From: Clostridia bacterium
GTDB taxonomy: Bacteria > Bacillota > Clostridia > Oscillospirales > Acutalibacteraceae
Assembly (NCBI GenBank): GCA_017626295.1
Contig: JAGAJB010000005.1
Span: 1 to 64,000 of the forward strand
DNA length: 64,000 bases
Reading direction: 5' to 3'
The first letter of the stretch is position 1; each line of letters starts with the position of its first letter. Of the stretch, positions 27,641-36,058 are shown one piece after another. A model generated the notes under the pieces. That model saw only the letters and a list, made by a program, of their open reading frames with translations. It ran no database searches and was not told the DNA's origin. A program made the translations under genes and the position numbers.

Positions 27641-28750
27641 TTATTCCTGATTTGCCTGCATTTTAAGGTATGCGTTTATGAAGCCGTCAATATCGCCGTC
27701 CATAACTGCGTTGATGTTGCCGTTTTCAAAATTTGTTCTGTGGTCTTTTGCAAGGGTATAGGGCATAAATACGTATGAACGAATCTGACTGCCCCAGGCA
27801 ATTTCTTTCTGCACACCCTTAATATCGCTGATTTTATCAAGATGCTCGCGCTCTTTGATTTCAATAAGTTTGGATTTAAGCATACGCATAGCAACTTCAC
27901 GGTTCTGATGCTGACTGCGCTCTACCTGACAGGAGCATACAATACCTGTGGGGATATGCGTAAGACGAACAGCGGAAGATGTTTTATTAACTTTCTGACC
28001 GCCTGCACCTGAAGAACGGTAAACGTCCATTTTAATGTCTTCGGGTGCGATTTCAACTTCGATGCTGTCGTCAATTTCGGGCATAACTTCAAGAGAAGCA
28101 AATGAAGTGTGGCGTCTGCCTGAAGCGTCAAAGGGTGAAACACGAACAAGTCTGTGAATACCGCTTTCACTCTTCATATAACCGTATGCGTTTTCACCTT
28201 CAATAAGGATAACCGCGGATTTAAGACCTGCTTCATCGCCGTCAAGGTAGTCAAGAGTTGAAACCTTGAAACCGTGGCGTTCACCCCAACGGTTGTACAT
28301 ACGGAAAAGCATCTGAGCCCAGTCCTGAGCCTCTGTTCCGCCTGCGCCTGCGTGGAAAGTGAGAATAGCGTTATTTTTATCGTATTCGCCTGTGAGAAGT
28401 GTGGAAAGAGTCATAGCATCAAGTGATGAGATGAATGTATCAACACTTTCTCTGCATTCGTCGAAAAGACTTTCGTCCTCTTCTTCATTGGCGAGTTCAA
28501 TAAGTGTGAGCGTGTCGTCAAATGATGCGGTAAGGTCATCATAAGCCTTTATTCTGTTTTTAAGCGAAGCCATATGCTGAGTAAGTTTTTGTGAACGCTG
28601 AATATCATCCCAAAAGCCGTCTTTTGCACTTTCGGCTTCAAGTTCTTCAACTTCCTCTTTCATTTTCTGAAGACCGAGGGCTTCCGCAAGGTCTTTTAAC
28701 TTGTCTTCGTATGAAGCGAGTTCAAGTCTTAATTCTTCAAATTGAAGCAT
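27641..28750 (-). CDS. prfB: Peptide chain release factor 2
   Basis: A 369-residue RF2. The stop-codon recognition tripeptide SPF lies in VSPFDASGRR and the GGQ tip in SSGAGGQKVNK, so it reads UAA and UGA and triggers peptide release. The frame is open from ATG 28750 with no internal UGA near codon 25, so the programmed +1 frameshift that autoregulates many prfB genes is absent. AAAGGAA precedes the start. The malic enzyme gene follows after one base. Confidence 0.94.
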   Translation of the reverse strand: MLQFEELRLELASYEDKLKDLAEALGLQKMKEEVEELEAESAKDGFWDDIQRSQKLTQHMASLKNRIKAYDDLTASFDDTLTLIELANEEEDESLFDECRESVDTFISSLDAMTLSTLLTGEYDKNNAILTFHAGAGGTEAQDWAQMLFRMYNRWGERHGFKVSTLDYLDGDEAGLKSAVILIEGENAYGYMKSESGIHRLVRVSPFDASGRRHTSFASLEVMPEIDDSIEVEIAPEDIKMDVYRSSGAGGQKVNKTSSAVRLTHIPTGIVCSCQVERSQHQNREVAMRMLKSKLIEIKEREHLDKISDIKGVQKEIAWGSQIRSYVFMPYTLAKDHRTNFENGNINAVMDGDIDGFINAYLKMQANQE

Positions 28751-28901
28751 AAATATATTTCCTTTCAGTATGAATGTGGTATTGATATTGTTATTTTTAA
28801 TAATTAACGCATAATAACACCTTATTACATATTTTTACAAATAAATATTATACCCTAATATCTCTTTTATGTAAAGAATAAGTTTATGTTTTTTGAAAAA
28901 T

Positions 28902-28940
28902 AAAAAGTTTGACTATTGGTAACCAATAGTTGAACTTTTT
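28902..28940. other. Long inverted repeat upstream of prfB and ileS
   Basis: An 18-base arm beginning AAAAAGTTTGACTATTGG pairs with its partner (28923-28940) with one mismatch and a three-base loop. It lies between the divergent prfB and ileS genes, and could end stray transcription in both directions or bind a regulator. Confidence 0.5.
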
Positions 28941-29015
28941 GCAAAGTCAAACAAGATACAAACCAAACTTTATATAGAAGGTTGCAAAAAGCGGGAAAAG
29001 TAACTAATAAAACAC

Positions 29016-29044
29016 TTGCAATATTTGGTTTTTCGTGATATTAT
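29016..29044 (+). promoter_or_regulatory. Promoter of the ileS T-box leader
   Basis: TTGCAA (29016-29021), 17-base spacer, TATTAT (29039-29044) with an upstream TG-like extension. Start of transcription near 29051. Confidence 0.7.
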
Positions 29045-29050
29045 AGTTTC

Positions 29051-29286
29051 TGTATGAAAAGGCATTGACGGAGACAGTAGTTCTTTTGCTGAAAAAAGCG
29101 AGTCGGGGACGGTGTAAGCCCGATATGAAGCGAAGATGTCGAACATCACTCCTGAGCCGAGGGCTGAAGTAACAGTAGGTCTTTCCGGTTGCCCACCGTT
29201 ATCGGGGCGGCGTATGACGGTACGCTTGTATTATGGGTGGTTAACAAAGCAAGTCTTTGTCCTGTATACAGGGCGAAGGCTTTTTT
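29051..29286 (+). ncRNA. T-box leader sensing uncharged tRNA-Ile
   Basis: A classical T-box riboswitch. A stem I region (from about 29060) includes the AGTA-like GACAGTAG, and the likely specifier is AUC at 29145-29147 (isoleucine). The T-box bulge TGGT sits in GGGTGGTTAACAAAG, where ACAAAG/CTTTGT forms the antiterminator (29235-29262). The competing terminator pairs 29251-29264 with 29269-29282 around TATA and ends in T6. When uncharged tRNA-Ile binds, the antiterminator forms and ileS is read. Downstream gene identity supports the specifier. Confidence 0.9.
29251..29286 (+). terminator. T-box regulated terminator of ileS
   Basis: A 14-pair stem (with G-U pairs) around a TATA loop followed by six T residues; it is mutually exclusive with the antiterminator helix. 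Confidence 0.88.
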
Positions 29287-29385
29287 AATGCAAAATTCAA
29301 AATGCAAAATGCAAGATTTCGGGGCAAGCCGATTATTATAGGCAAATCACTAAATTGCCGCTTGCCGTTTGCAATTTGCAAATTT
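29287..29385. repeat. Copy of the intergenic repeat modules in the ileS leader
   Basis: Module A occurs here in inverse orientation (29287-29340: GCAAAAT units, then a core reading TTTCGGGGCAAGCCGATTAT). Module B is in the same orientation as at the window start (29352-29385: TTGCCGCTTGCCGTTTGC onward). The pair lies between the T-box terminator and the ileS ribosome binding site, so it is transcribed in the ileS mRNA only. Confidence 0.8.
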
Positions 29386-29403
29386 ATTTCGGAGGTAAAG
29401 TCA

Positions 29404-32400
29404 ATGTACGATCCTATTTCCCCCAACGTTAATTTCGTCGAACAGGAAAAGAAAATCGAAAAATTCTGGCGTGACGAAAAAATCTTTGAAAAAAGTATTG
29501 AGGAGAGAAAAGACGGTACTCCTTATGTTTTCTATGACGGTCCGCCTACTGCTAACGGCAAACCTCATATCGGTCACGTTTTAACTCGTGTTATTAAAGA
29601 TATGATTCCCCGTTACCGTACAATGAAAGGTTGTATGGTTCCCAGAAAAGCAGGTTGGGATACTCACGGTCTTCCCGTTGAACTTGAAGTTGAAAAACTT
29701 CTCGGTCTTGACGGTAAAGAACAGATTGAAGAATACGGTCTTGAACCCTTTATTGACCATTGTAAAGAAAGCGTTTGGAAATACAAAGGTATGTGGGAGG
29801 ATTTCTCATTTACAGTTGGTTTCTGGGCTGATATGGATAAACCTTACGTAACATATCACAACGATTTCATTGAGTCTGAATGGTGGGCATTAAAGCAGAT
29901 TTACGAAAAAAATCTTCTTTACAAAGGTTTCAAAATCGTTCCTTACTGTCCCCGTTGCGGAACACCTCTTTCTTCTCACGAAGTTGCACAGGGTTATAAA
30001 CTCGTTAAAGAGCGTTCAGCAGTTGTTCGTTTTAAAGTTACAGGCGAAGACGCATACTTCCTTGCCTGGACAACAACTCCCTGGACACTTCCCTCTAACG
30101 TTGCACTTTGCGTAAACCCCGATGATATTTACTGCAAAGTAAAAGCAGCAGACGGTATGACATACTATATGGCAGAGGCACTTCTTGATAAAGTTCTCGG
30201 AAAACTCGCAACAGAAGATGCGCCTGCATACGAAGTGCTTGAAAGTTTCAAGGGTATTGACCTTGAATACAAAGAGTACGAACCTCTCTTTGATTATGTT
30301 AAACCTATCTGTGAAAAACAGAATAAAAAAGGTTTCTTCATTACAGCAGATAACTATGTTACAATGACAGACGGTACAGGTATCGTTCACATCGCTCCCG
30401 CATTCGGTGAGGACGACGCAAAAGTCGGCAGAAGATATGACCTTCCCTTCGTTCAACTTGTTGACGGTAAGGGTGAAATGGCTGAGCCCACACCTTATGC
30501 AGGTACATTCGTTAAGGATGCTGATAAGTTCGTTCTTATTGACCTTGAAAAAGCAGGACTTCTTTTCGATGCTCCCAAGTTCGAGCACGAATATCCGCAC
30601 TGCTGGAGATGTAACACTCCCCTTATTTACTACGCAAGAGAATCCTGGTTTATTAAGATGACAGAGGTTAAAGATGACCTTATCAGAAACAATAATACTA
30701 TCAACTGGATTCCCGAAAGCATCGGTAAAGGCCGTTTCGGCGACTGGCTCCAGAATGTACAGGATTGGGGTATTTCCCGTAACCGTTATTGGGGTACACC
30801 TCTTAACATCTGGGAATGCGAATGCGGTCACCGTCATTCTGTCGGCTCTATTGAGGAACTTAAATCAATGAGCGATAACTGTCCCGACGAAATTGAACTT
30901 CACCGTCCTTACATCGATAAGGTTACCCTAAAATGTCCCGAATGCGGTAAGCAAATGCACAGAGTTCCCGAAGTTATCGACTGTTGGTTTGACTCAGGCG
31001 CAATGCCTTTTGCACAGCATCACTATCCCTTTGAGAATAAAGATCTTTTCGAGTCACAGTTCCCCGCAGACTTCATTTCAGAAGCAGTTGACCAGACTCG
31101 CGGATGGTTCTATTCACTTCTTGCTATTTCAACGCTTATCTTTAATAAAGCACCTTATAAGAACGTTATCGTTCTCGGTCACGTTCAGGACGAAAACGGT
31201 CAGAAAATGAGTAAATCCAAGGGCAACGCAGTTGACCCCTTCGATGCACTTCAGAGTTACGGTGCAGATGCTATCCGTTGGTATTTCTATACTAACTCAG
31301 CACCCTGGCTTCCCAACCGTTTCCACGGTAAAGCCGTTGTTGAAGGTCAGCGTAAGTTTATGGGTACTCTTTGGAATACTTATGCGTTCTATGTACTCTA
31401 CGCAAATATTGATAAGTTTGACCCCACAAAATATAATCTCAACGATTGCAAACTTACGGTTATGGATAAGTGGCTTCTTTCCAAACTTAACTCCATGGTT
31501 AAAACCGTTGACAATAACCTTGCTAACTACCGTATTCCCGAAGCAGCAAAGGCTCTTCAGGAGTTTACAGACGAAATGAGTAACTGGTATGTTCGTCGCG
31601 GCAGAGAGCGTTATTGGGTACAGGGCGAAACTGAAGATAAAACAGCGGCATATATGACTCTTTATACTGCCCTTGTTACAACAGCAAAGACAGCGGCTCC
31701 CATGATTCCCTTTATGGCAGAATCTATTTACAGAAACCTTGTATGCAATGTTGATAAATCTGCCCCCGAAAGCGTACATCTTTGCATGTTCCCCGAAGTA
31801 GAGGAAGACAGAATTGATGTTGAACTCGAAAAGAATATGGACGAGGTTGTAAATATCGTTGTTCTCGGCAGAGCAGCAAGAAACGGCTCAAATATGAAAA
31901 ACCGTCAGCCCTTAAGCACTATGTACGTACAGTGCGACAAGAAAGTTGAAGGCTATTTCACCGATATTATCCGTGACGAACTTAACATTAAGAACGTTGA
32001 TTTCGTTGAGGATGCTTCAAGTTTCGTTTCATATATCTTCAAACCTCAACTTCGTACACTCGGTCCCAAGTACGGTAAACAGTTAGGCGAAATCAGAGAG
32101 GCGCTTTCTACTCTCGATTCTTCTGCAAAAGCAACTCTTGACGCAGACGGAAAACTCGTTCTCAATCTTGCAAGCGGTGATGTTGAACTTACTGCTGAAG
32201 ATATTCTTCTTGAAACAAAGCAGAAAGAGGGCGTGTTCACAGTTTCCGACAGGGGAGTTACTGTTGCACTTGATACTGAACTTACACCTGAACTTATTGA
32301 AGAAGGTTTCGTTAAGGAACTTATCAGTAAGATTCAGACAATGAGAAAAGATTCTGACTTCAATGTTATGGACAGAATCAACGTTACTTTAACAGGTAAC

Positions 32401-32550
32401 GAAAAACTCTTCGACCTTGCAAAGAAAAATGAAGCAACAATTTCCACAGTTGTTCTTTCTGATTCTATTGTTGCGGGCGACGAGGGTGAAAATGCTAAAA
32501 AATGGGACATCAACGGCGAAAGCGTTGTTATTTCAGTAGAAAAAGTTTAA
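29404..32550 (+). CDS. ileS: Isoleucyl-tRNA synthetase, eukaryote-like (type 2) form
   Basis: A 1048-residue class I synthetase. HIGH lies at residues 55-58 in GKPHIGHVLTR and KMSKSKGN around 600. The sequence GWDTHGLPVE (instead of GWDCHGLPIE) and the overall length point to the IleS2/eukaryote-like clade, whose members are often mupirocin-insensitive. The CP1 editing domain and zinc-type cysteine sets (CPRCGTP, CPECGKQ) are present. ATG 29404 follows CGGAGG; translation reading further upstream would enter the repeat. Expression is governed by the T-box. Confidence 0.95.
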   Translation: MYDPISPNVNFVEQEKKIEKFWRDEKIFEKSIEERKDGTPYVFYDGPPTANGKPHIGHVLTRVIKDMIPRYRTMKGCMVPRKAGWDTHGLPVELEVEKLLGLDGKEQIEEYGLEPFIDHCKESVWKYKGMWEDFSFTVGFWADMDKPYVTYHNDFIESEWWALKQIYEKNLLYKGFKIVPYCPRCGTPLSSHEVAQGYKLVKERSAVVRFKVTGEDAYFLAWTTTPWTLPSNVALCVNPDDIYCKVKAADGMTYYMAEALLDKVLGKLATEDAPAYEVLESFKGIDLEYKEYEPLFDYVKPICEKQNKKGFFITADNYVTMTDGTGIVHIAPAFGEDDAKVGRRYDLPFVQLVDGKGEMAEPTPYAGTFVKDADKFVLIDLEKAGLLFDAPKFEHEYPHCWRCNTPLIYYARESWFIKMTEVKDDLIRNNNTINWIPESIGKGRFGDWLQNVQDWGISRNRYWGTPLNIWECECGHRHSVGSIEELKSMSDNCPDEIELHRPYIDKVTLKCPECGKQMHRVPEVIDCWFDSGAMPFAQHHYPFENKDLFESQFPADFISEAVDQTRGWFYSLLAISTLIFNKAPYKNVIVLGHVQDENGQKMSKSKGNAVDPFDALQSYGADAIRWYFYTNSAPWLPNRFHGKAVVEGQRKFMGTLWNTYAFYVLYANIDKFDPTKYNLNDCKLTVMDKWLLSKLNSMVKTVDNNLANYRIPEAAKALQEFTDEMSNWYVRRGRERYWVQGETEDKTAAYMTLYTALVTTAKTAAPMIPFMAESIYRNLVCNVDKSAPESVHLCMFPEVEEDRIDVELEKNMDEVVNIVVLGRAARNGSNMKNRQPLSTMYVQCDKKVEGYFTDIIRDELNIKNVDFVEDASSFVSYIFKPQLRTLGPKYGKQLGEIREALSTLDSSAKATLDADGKLVLNLASGDVELTAEDILLETKQKEGVFTVSDRGVTVALDTELTPELIEEGFVKELISKIQTMRKDSDFNVMDRINVTLTGNEKLFDLAKKNEATISTVVLSDSIVAGDEGENAKKWDINGESVVISVEKV

Positions 32551-32559
32551 TAAAAGAAA

Positions 32560-32594
32560 AAGGCAATGCGGAAATAATCTGCATTGCCTTTTTT
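32560..32594 (+). terminator. Terminator after ileS
   Basis: AAGGCAATGC and its complement around an 11-base loop, followed by T6. Confidence 0.85.
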
Positions 32595-32613
32595 AGAGTG
32601 AACACATCACTCT
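32595..32613. other. Inverted repeat in front of glmS
   Basis: AGAGTG-AACACAT-CACTCT, immediately after the ileS terminator and about 65 bases before glmS. Possibly an operator or short leader hairpin. There is no glmS ribozyme-like sequence in this gap. Confidence 0.35.
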
Positions 32614-32678
32614 ATGTATATTTCTCCCTTTTTAAAGATAAACTATTAAAAGTAAATCTTTTCAAAGGGAGCGTTTTT

Positions 32679-34508
32679 ATGTGCGGAATTATAGGAAAAA
32701 CAGGGATAAATAATGTTGTTCCCGAACTTATAAACGGACTCAAGAGTCTTGAATACCGCGGGTACGATTCATCGGGAATTGCGGTTATAAATAACGGAAA
32801 AATCGGACGGTTCAGAGCATCGGGAAAAATCAGCGAGTTAGAAAAAGAATTAGAAAAATACAGACCCGAAAGCGAAATCGGTATAGGACATACAAGATGG
32901 GCGACACACGGAAGTCCCACAAAAGAAAATGCACACCCGCACGTCAGCCCCAACGGTAAGTTTGCCCTTGTGCATAACGGAATTATTGAAAATGCAGAGG
33001 AAATAAAGAAAACACTTTTACCGCCCGACAGAGAGTACTCATCAAAAACAGATACGGAAGTTGCGGTTCATCTTTTGGAAAAATACTATGACGGCGACCC
33101 TGTAAAAGCAATTGTTTCTGCCTGTAAAGAGATTAAGGGTTCTTATGCCTTCGGTATTTTGTGTGAAGATTTCCCGAACACTCTTTTTGCAGTTGCAAGC
33201 GCAAGTCCGTTAGTTGCCGTAAAAGGCGAAAAGGAGAGTTATATCGCTTCGGATTTATGTGCCGTTAGGGAGAAAGCGGATTTGGTTTACAGGTTAACAG
33301 AGGGTGAAATATGTTCTATTGAACATAATGAAATTAAATTTTTTGATTCTGAGGGGAAGGAAATTGAAAAAAGTGCTGACAAAATAAGTGTTGACGCTCA
33401 GGACCTTGATAAAGGCGAGTATGAGCATTTTATGATAAAGGAAATTATGCAACAACCTCAGGCAGTCCGTAATACTATTGAGTCACTTGTTTCAAAGGGG
33501 AAGATAATACTTCCCGAGGTTTCAATAACAAAAGGATTTTTTAAAAATGAAATAAGCGAAATCGTAATTGTTGCCTGCGGGTCTGCGTACCATACAGGTC
33601 TTGTAGGAAAAAACGTTATTGAACCTTTGTGTAAAGTTCCCTGTAACGTTCACATTGCATCGGAATTCAGATATTCCGAACCCCTTGTTAATGAAAATAC
33701 TTTGGCGGTGTTTATCAGTCAAAGCGGTGAAACTGCCGATACTTTGGCTGCGTTGCGACTTGCTAAAAAATGCGGTGCGCAAGTGCTTTCCGTAGTCAAT
33801 GTCGAAGGCAGTGCCATTGCAGAAGAAAGCGACAATGTAATTTACACTAAAGCAGGCAGGGAAATTGCCGTTGCAACAACAAAAGCATACAGTGCGCAAC
33901 TTATTGCACTGTATGCCTTGGGGATTTTTATAGCAAAACAAAGGGGTAAAATCACGTCAGAGCAAGAAAGAAACTTCGTTGAGGAAATGAAACGGTTACC
34001 GCAAAAAATCGGCGAAACATTAGAATTAGTAAACGAAGACGTAAAGAAACTTGCAAAAGAAATTTTTCAAAGTCCCGATATTTTTTATATCGGCAGACTT
34101 TCCGATTATGCCACCGCTTCTGAAGGCTCTTTGAAAATGAAAGAAATCACCTATATAAATTCACAGGTGTATGCCGCAGGAGAACTGAAACACGGAACTA
34201 TTTCCCTTATAAACGAGGGTACACCTGTTGTGGCGATAGCCTCCCAATGCGGAATTTTCAGTAAAACTTTAAGCAATATGGCAGAGGTTTCCGCAAGGGG
34301 TGCAAAGGTAATAGCAGTAACAGACGAAGAACTTAGAGGTGATGTTACCGATGCGGATGAAATTATAACCGTAAAAAATACCTTAAAAGAATTTAAAAGT
34401 TCACTTCTTGTTCTTCCGCTGCAACTTTTAAGTTACTACACCGCAAAACTTCGCGGTTGTAATATTGATAAACCCAAAAATCTGGCAAAAAGTGTGACGG
34501 TGGAGTAG
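32679..34508 (+). CDS. glmS: Glutamine-fructose-6-phosphate aminotransferase
   Basis: A 609-residue GlmS that makes glucosamine 6-phosphate from fructose 6-phosphate and glutamine, the first step to UDP-GlcNAc. The N-terminal glutaminase starts MCGIIG (catalytic C2 after Met removal) with RGYDSSG and HTRWATHG. Two SIS sugar-isomerase domains follow (about 285-600), ending PKNLAKSVTVE as in the family. ATG 32679 is fixed by this conserved start and by AAAGGGAG ahead of it. It converges with the ECF gene three bases away. Confidence 0.96.
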   Translation: MCGIIGKTGINNVVPELINGLKSLEYRGYDSSGIAVINNGKIGRFRASGKISELEKELEKYRPESEIGIGHTRWATHGSPTKENAHPHVSPNGKFALVHNGIIENAEEIKKTLLPPDREYSSKTDTEVAVHLLEKYYDGDPVKAIVSACKEIKGSYAFGILCEDFPNTLFAVASASPLVAVKGEKESYIASDLCAVREKADLVYRLTEGEICSIEHNEIKFFDSEGKEIEKSADKISVDAQDLDKGEYEHFMIKEIMQQPQAVRNTIESLVSKGKIILPEVSITKGFFKNEISEIVIVACGSAYHTGLVGKNVIEPLCKVPCNVHIASEFRYSEPLVNENTLAVFISQSGETADTLAALRLAKKCGAQVLSVVNVEGSAIAEESDNVIYTKAGREIAVATTKAYSAQLIALYALGIFIAKQRGKITSEQERNFVEEMKRLPQKIGETLELVNEDVKKLAKEIFQSPDIFYIGRLSDYATASEGSLKMKEITYINSQVYAAGELKHGTISLINEGTPVVAIASQCGIFSKTLSNMAEVSARGAKVIAVTDEELRGDVTDADEIITVKNTLKEFKSSLLVLPLQLLSYYTAKLRGCNIDKPKNLAKSVTVE

Positions 34509-34511
34509 AGA

Positions 34512-35054
34512 TTACACCTGCCTTCGCGGCATAAGATGGGTTCTCTTTAAAACGAGCATTATTGCAGGTATCAGAGTGAACTGCAAAACAAGTCCGGGTA
34601 TTGCGTTTACAAAACCTTTTGTTAAAAACAGGGCAAAGGAAAAACCTTCGTCGCCCAGACCCAGCATAAAGACTTGTGCAACACCCCATACAATTCTGCC
34701 TGCTAACATAGTAATAACAAGGCATTTGTATAAGGATTTTATGCAGTGCCAACGTGATTTTTCAAAAAGTAAGCCCGCGAAAATACCGTACGTAAGCAGT
34801 TCAAACGCCATACCTATTGCGTTCGGGTAAAGTACGGGCATACCGAAAAGCAACGAGCGAATAATGGGCAAACAAAAACCAACAACACCGCCGTACTGCC
34901 AACCGCAGATTAAACCGCACAATAAAACCGGAATGTGCATAGGTAAAAGCATATTTCCTATTTTGGGTATTTGACCTGTGAAAAACGGCAAAACCAGTCC
35001 TAAACAAAAAAGCATTGCAGAAATCACAAGAAGTTTAATTTTATCTTTTTTCAT
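34512..35054 (-). CDS. ECF transporter S component (pfam12822 type)
   Basis: A 180-residue, almost wholly hydrophobic protein with about six membrane segments. The stretch NMLLPMHIPVLLCGLICGW with the following GFCLPIIRSLLFGMP is characteristic of substrate-binding S components of energy-coupling factor vitamin transporters. The shared EcfA/EcfT module is not in the window. The substrate cannot be assigned; no vitamin-sensing riboswitch (folate, thiamine, preQ1) was recognised upstream. The start follows GGGAGTG. Confidence 0.8.
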   Translation of the reverse strand: MKKDKIKLLVISAMLFCLGLVLPFFTGQIPKIGNMLLPMHIPVLLCGLICGWQYGGVVGFCLPIIRSLLFGMPVLYPNAIGMAFELLTYGIFAGLLFEKSRWHCIKSLYKCLVITMLAGRIVWGVAQVFMLGLGDEGFSFALFLTKGFVNAIPGLVLQFTLIPAIMLVLKRTHLMPRRQV

Positions 35055-35131
35055 ATATTCACTCCCGTCGACTATATTATAATTTTATCAAAAAAACTTA
35101 CTTTTTTCAACAGTTTGTGAAAACAGTTTTT

Positions 35132-35189
35132 CGGCAGTTGCAACAAACAGAATGACCTCTGTTTGTTACAGTTGCCGTTTTTTATTTTT
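35132..35189 (+). terminator. Strong plus-strand terminator hairpin without an evident gene
   Basis: About 20 pairs (CGGCAGTTGCAACAAACAGA with a near-complement) around a six-base loop, followed by T6-A-T5. It lies in the gap between the divergent ECF and GDPD genes, where no plus-strand gene ends. Confidence 0.65.
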
Positions 35190-35193
35190 AGGT

Positions 35194-35222
35194 TTGTTTT
35201 TAGCCGCTTAATAAGGTATAAT
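35194..35222 (+). promoter_or_regulatory. Promoter of the GDPD-GH35-MFS operon
   Basis: TTGTTT (35194-35199), 17-base spacer, TATAAT (35217-35222), right after the orphan hairpin. Confidence 0.55.
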
Positions 35223-35262
35223 CAAAATGAGTTTTAAGATTTATTTTTGGGGTGAATTTTAC

Positions 35263-36039
35263 TTGAAAAAGAAAATAATAATCAAAGTAATATGCATTTT
35301 CCTCATAATATCCCTTCTTTTTGGAGCAATAGTTATGGTAAGATATAACAAGTTAAACGAGTATAAAACAAAACCAATCAAAATAACCGATAGTTTTACA
35401 TATACCGCACATACAGGCTGTCTTGGTACTGCGGATAATTCTCTCGAATCTATTGCCGTCGGAGCAGAAAACGGCGCACAGATAGTTGAATTTGACGTTC
35501 GGTATTATGACAAAAATCCCGTACTTGCCCACGATGAGCCGAAAGGTGACGAAGTTACCTTGAAAGAGGCTTTTTTAAAGGTCAAGGAATACGAAGATTT
35601 AAAAGTCAATGTAGATATAAAAAGCACTGAATATCTGGAGAAAGTTCAGATTACAGCGGAAGAAACAGGTGTTTCAGACAGGATTTTTTTCACGGGCATT
35701 GAAGAAAGCGATGTTGAAGTTGTAAAGGAAGCTTGTCCCGATATAGAGTATTATCTCAATGTGGATGTTCTGTCACCGAGAAAACAAACCGAAGAATATC
35801 TTCTTTCGCTTGTAGAGAAAGTTAAATCTTGCGGTGCGGTGGGTATCAACTTTAATAAAGATAACGCCACCGAAGAACTTGTGGATATATTTCACGAAAA
35901 CGGTTTACTTGTTTCAATCTGGACTGTAAACGATACTGTGGATATTTACAGAATCCTTTCATACGGACCCGATAACATAACCACAAGGCATCCCGATAAA
36001 TTAAGGGAAGCCTTGAAAGAAATAAATTACAGCAAATAA
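35263..36039 (+). CDS. Membrane-anchored glycerophosphodiester phosphodiesterase-like protein
   Basis: A 258-residue GDPD-fold protein with an N-terminal membrane segment (about 5-27), so the TIM barrel faces outside. The canonical start HRG...PENT is altered: H50 is followed by Thr (AHTGCLG) and the PENT position reads ADNSLES. The E-x-D pair (E76, D78) and LAHDE (H90) are kept. It may therefore act on an unusual phosphodiester or be weakened. The TTG at 35263 is chosen because GGGGTG precedes it and it gives a clean KKK-plus-hydrophobic leader. GH35 follows after 19 bases. Confidence 0.78.
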   Translation: MKKKIIIKVICIFLIISLLFGAIVMVRYNKLNEYKTKPIKITDSFTYTAHTGCLGTADNSLESIAVGAENGAQIVEFDVRYYDKNPVLAHDEPKGDEVTLKEAFLKVKEYEDLKVNVDIKSTEYLEKVQITAEETGVSDRIFFTGIEESDVEVVKEACPDIEYYLNVDVLSPRKQTEEYLLSLVEKVKSCGAVGINFNKDNATEELVDIFHENGLLVSIWTVNDTVDIYRILSYGPDNITTRHPDKLREALKEINYSK

Positions 36040-36058
36040 CAGGCAAGGAGTACATATT

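Noticed and set aside
29257-29403. N-terminal extension of IleS by 49 residues
   Set aside because: It would translate the T-box terminator and repeat modules; the ATG at 29404 has a strong ribosome binding site and starts the conserved sequence.
30016-30837. A 273-codon minus-strand frame inside ileS
   Set aside because: Shadow of the codon bias of ileS; no recognizable domain and it lies wholly within a well-conserved gene.
32595-32678. glmS ribozyme
   Set aside because: The gap before glmS is only about 85 bases and lacks the ribozyme core; only a short inverted repeat is seen.
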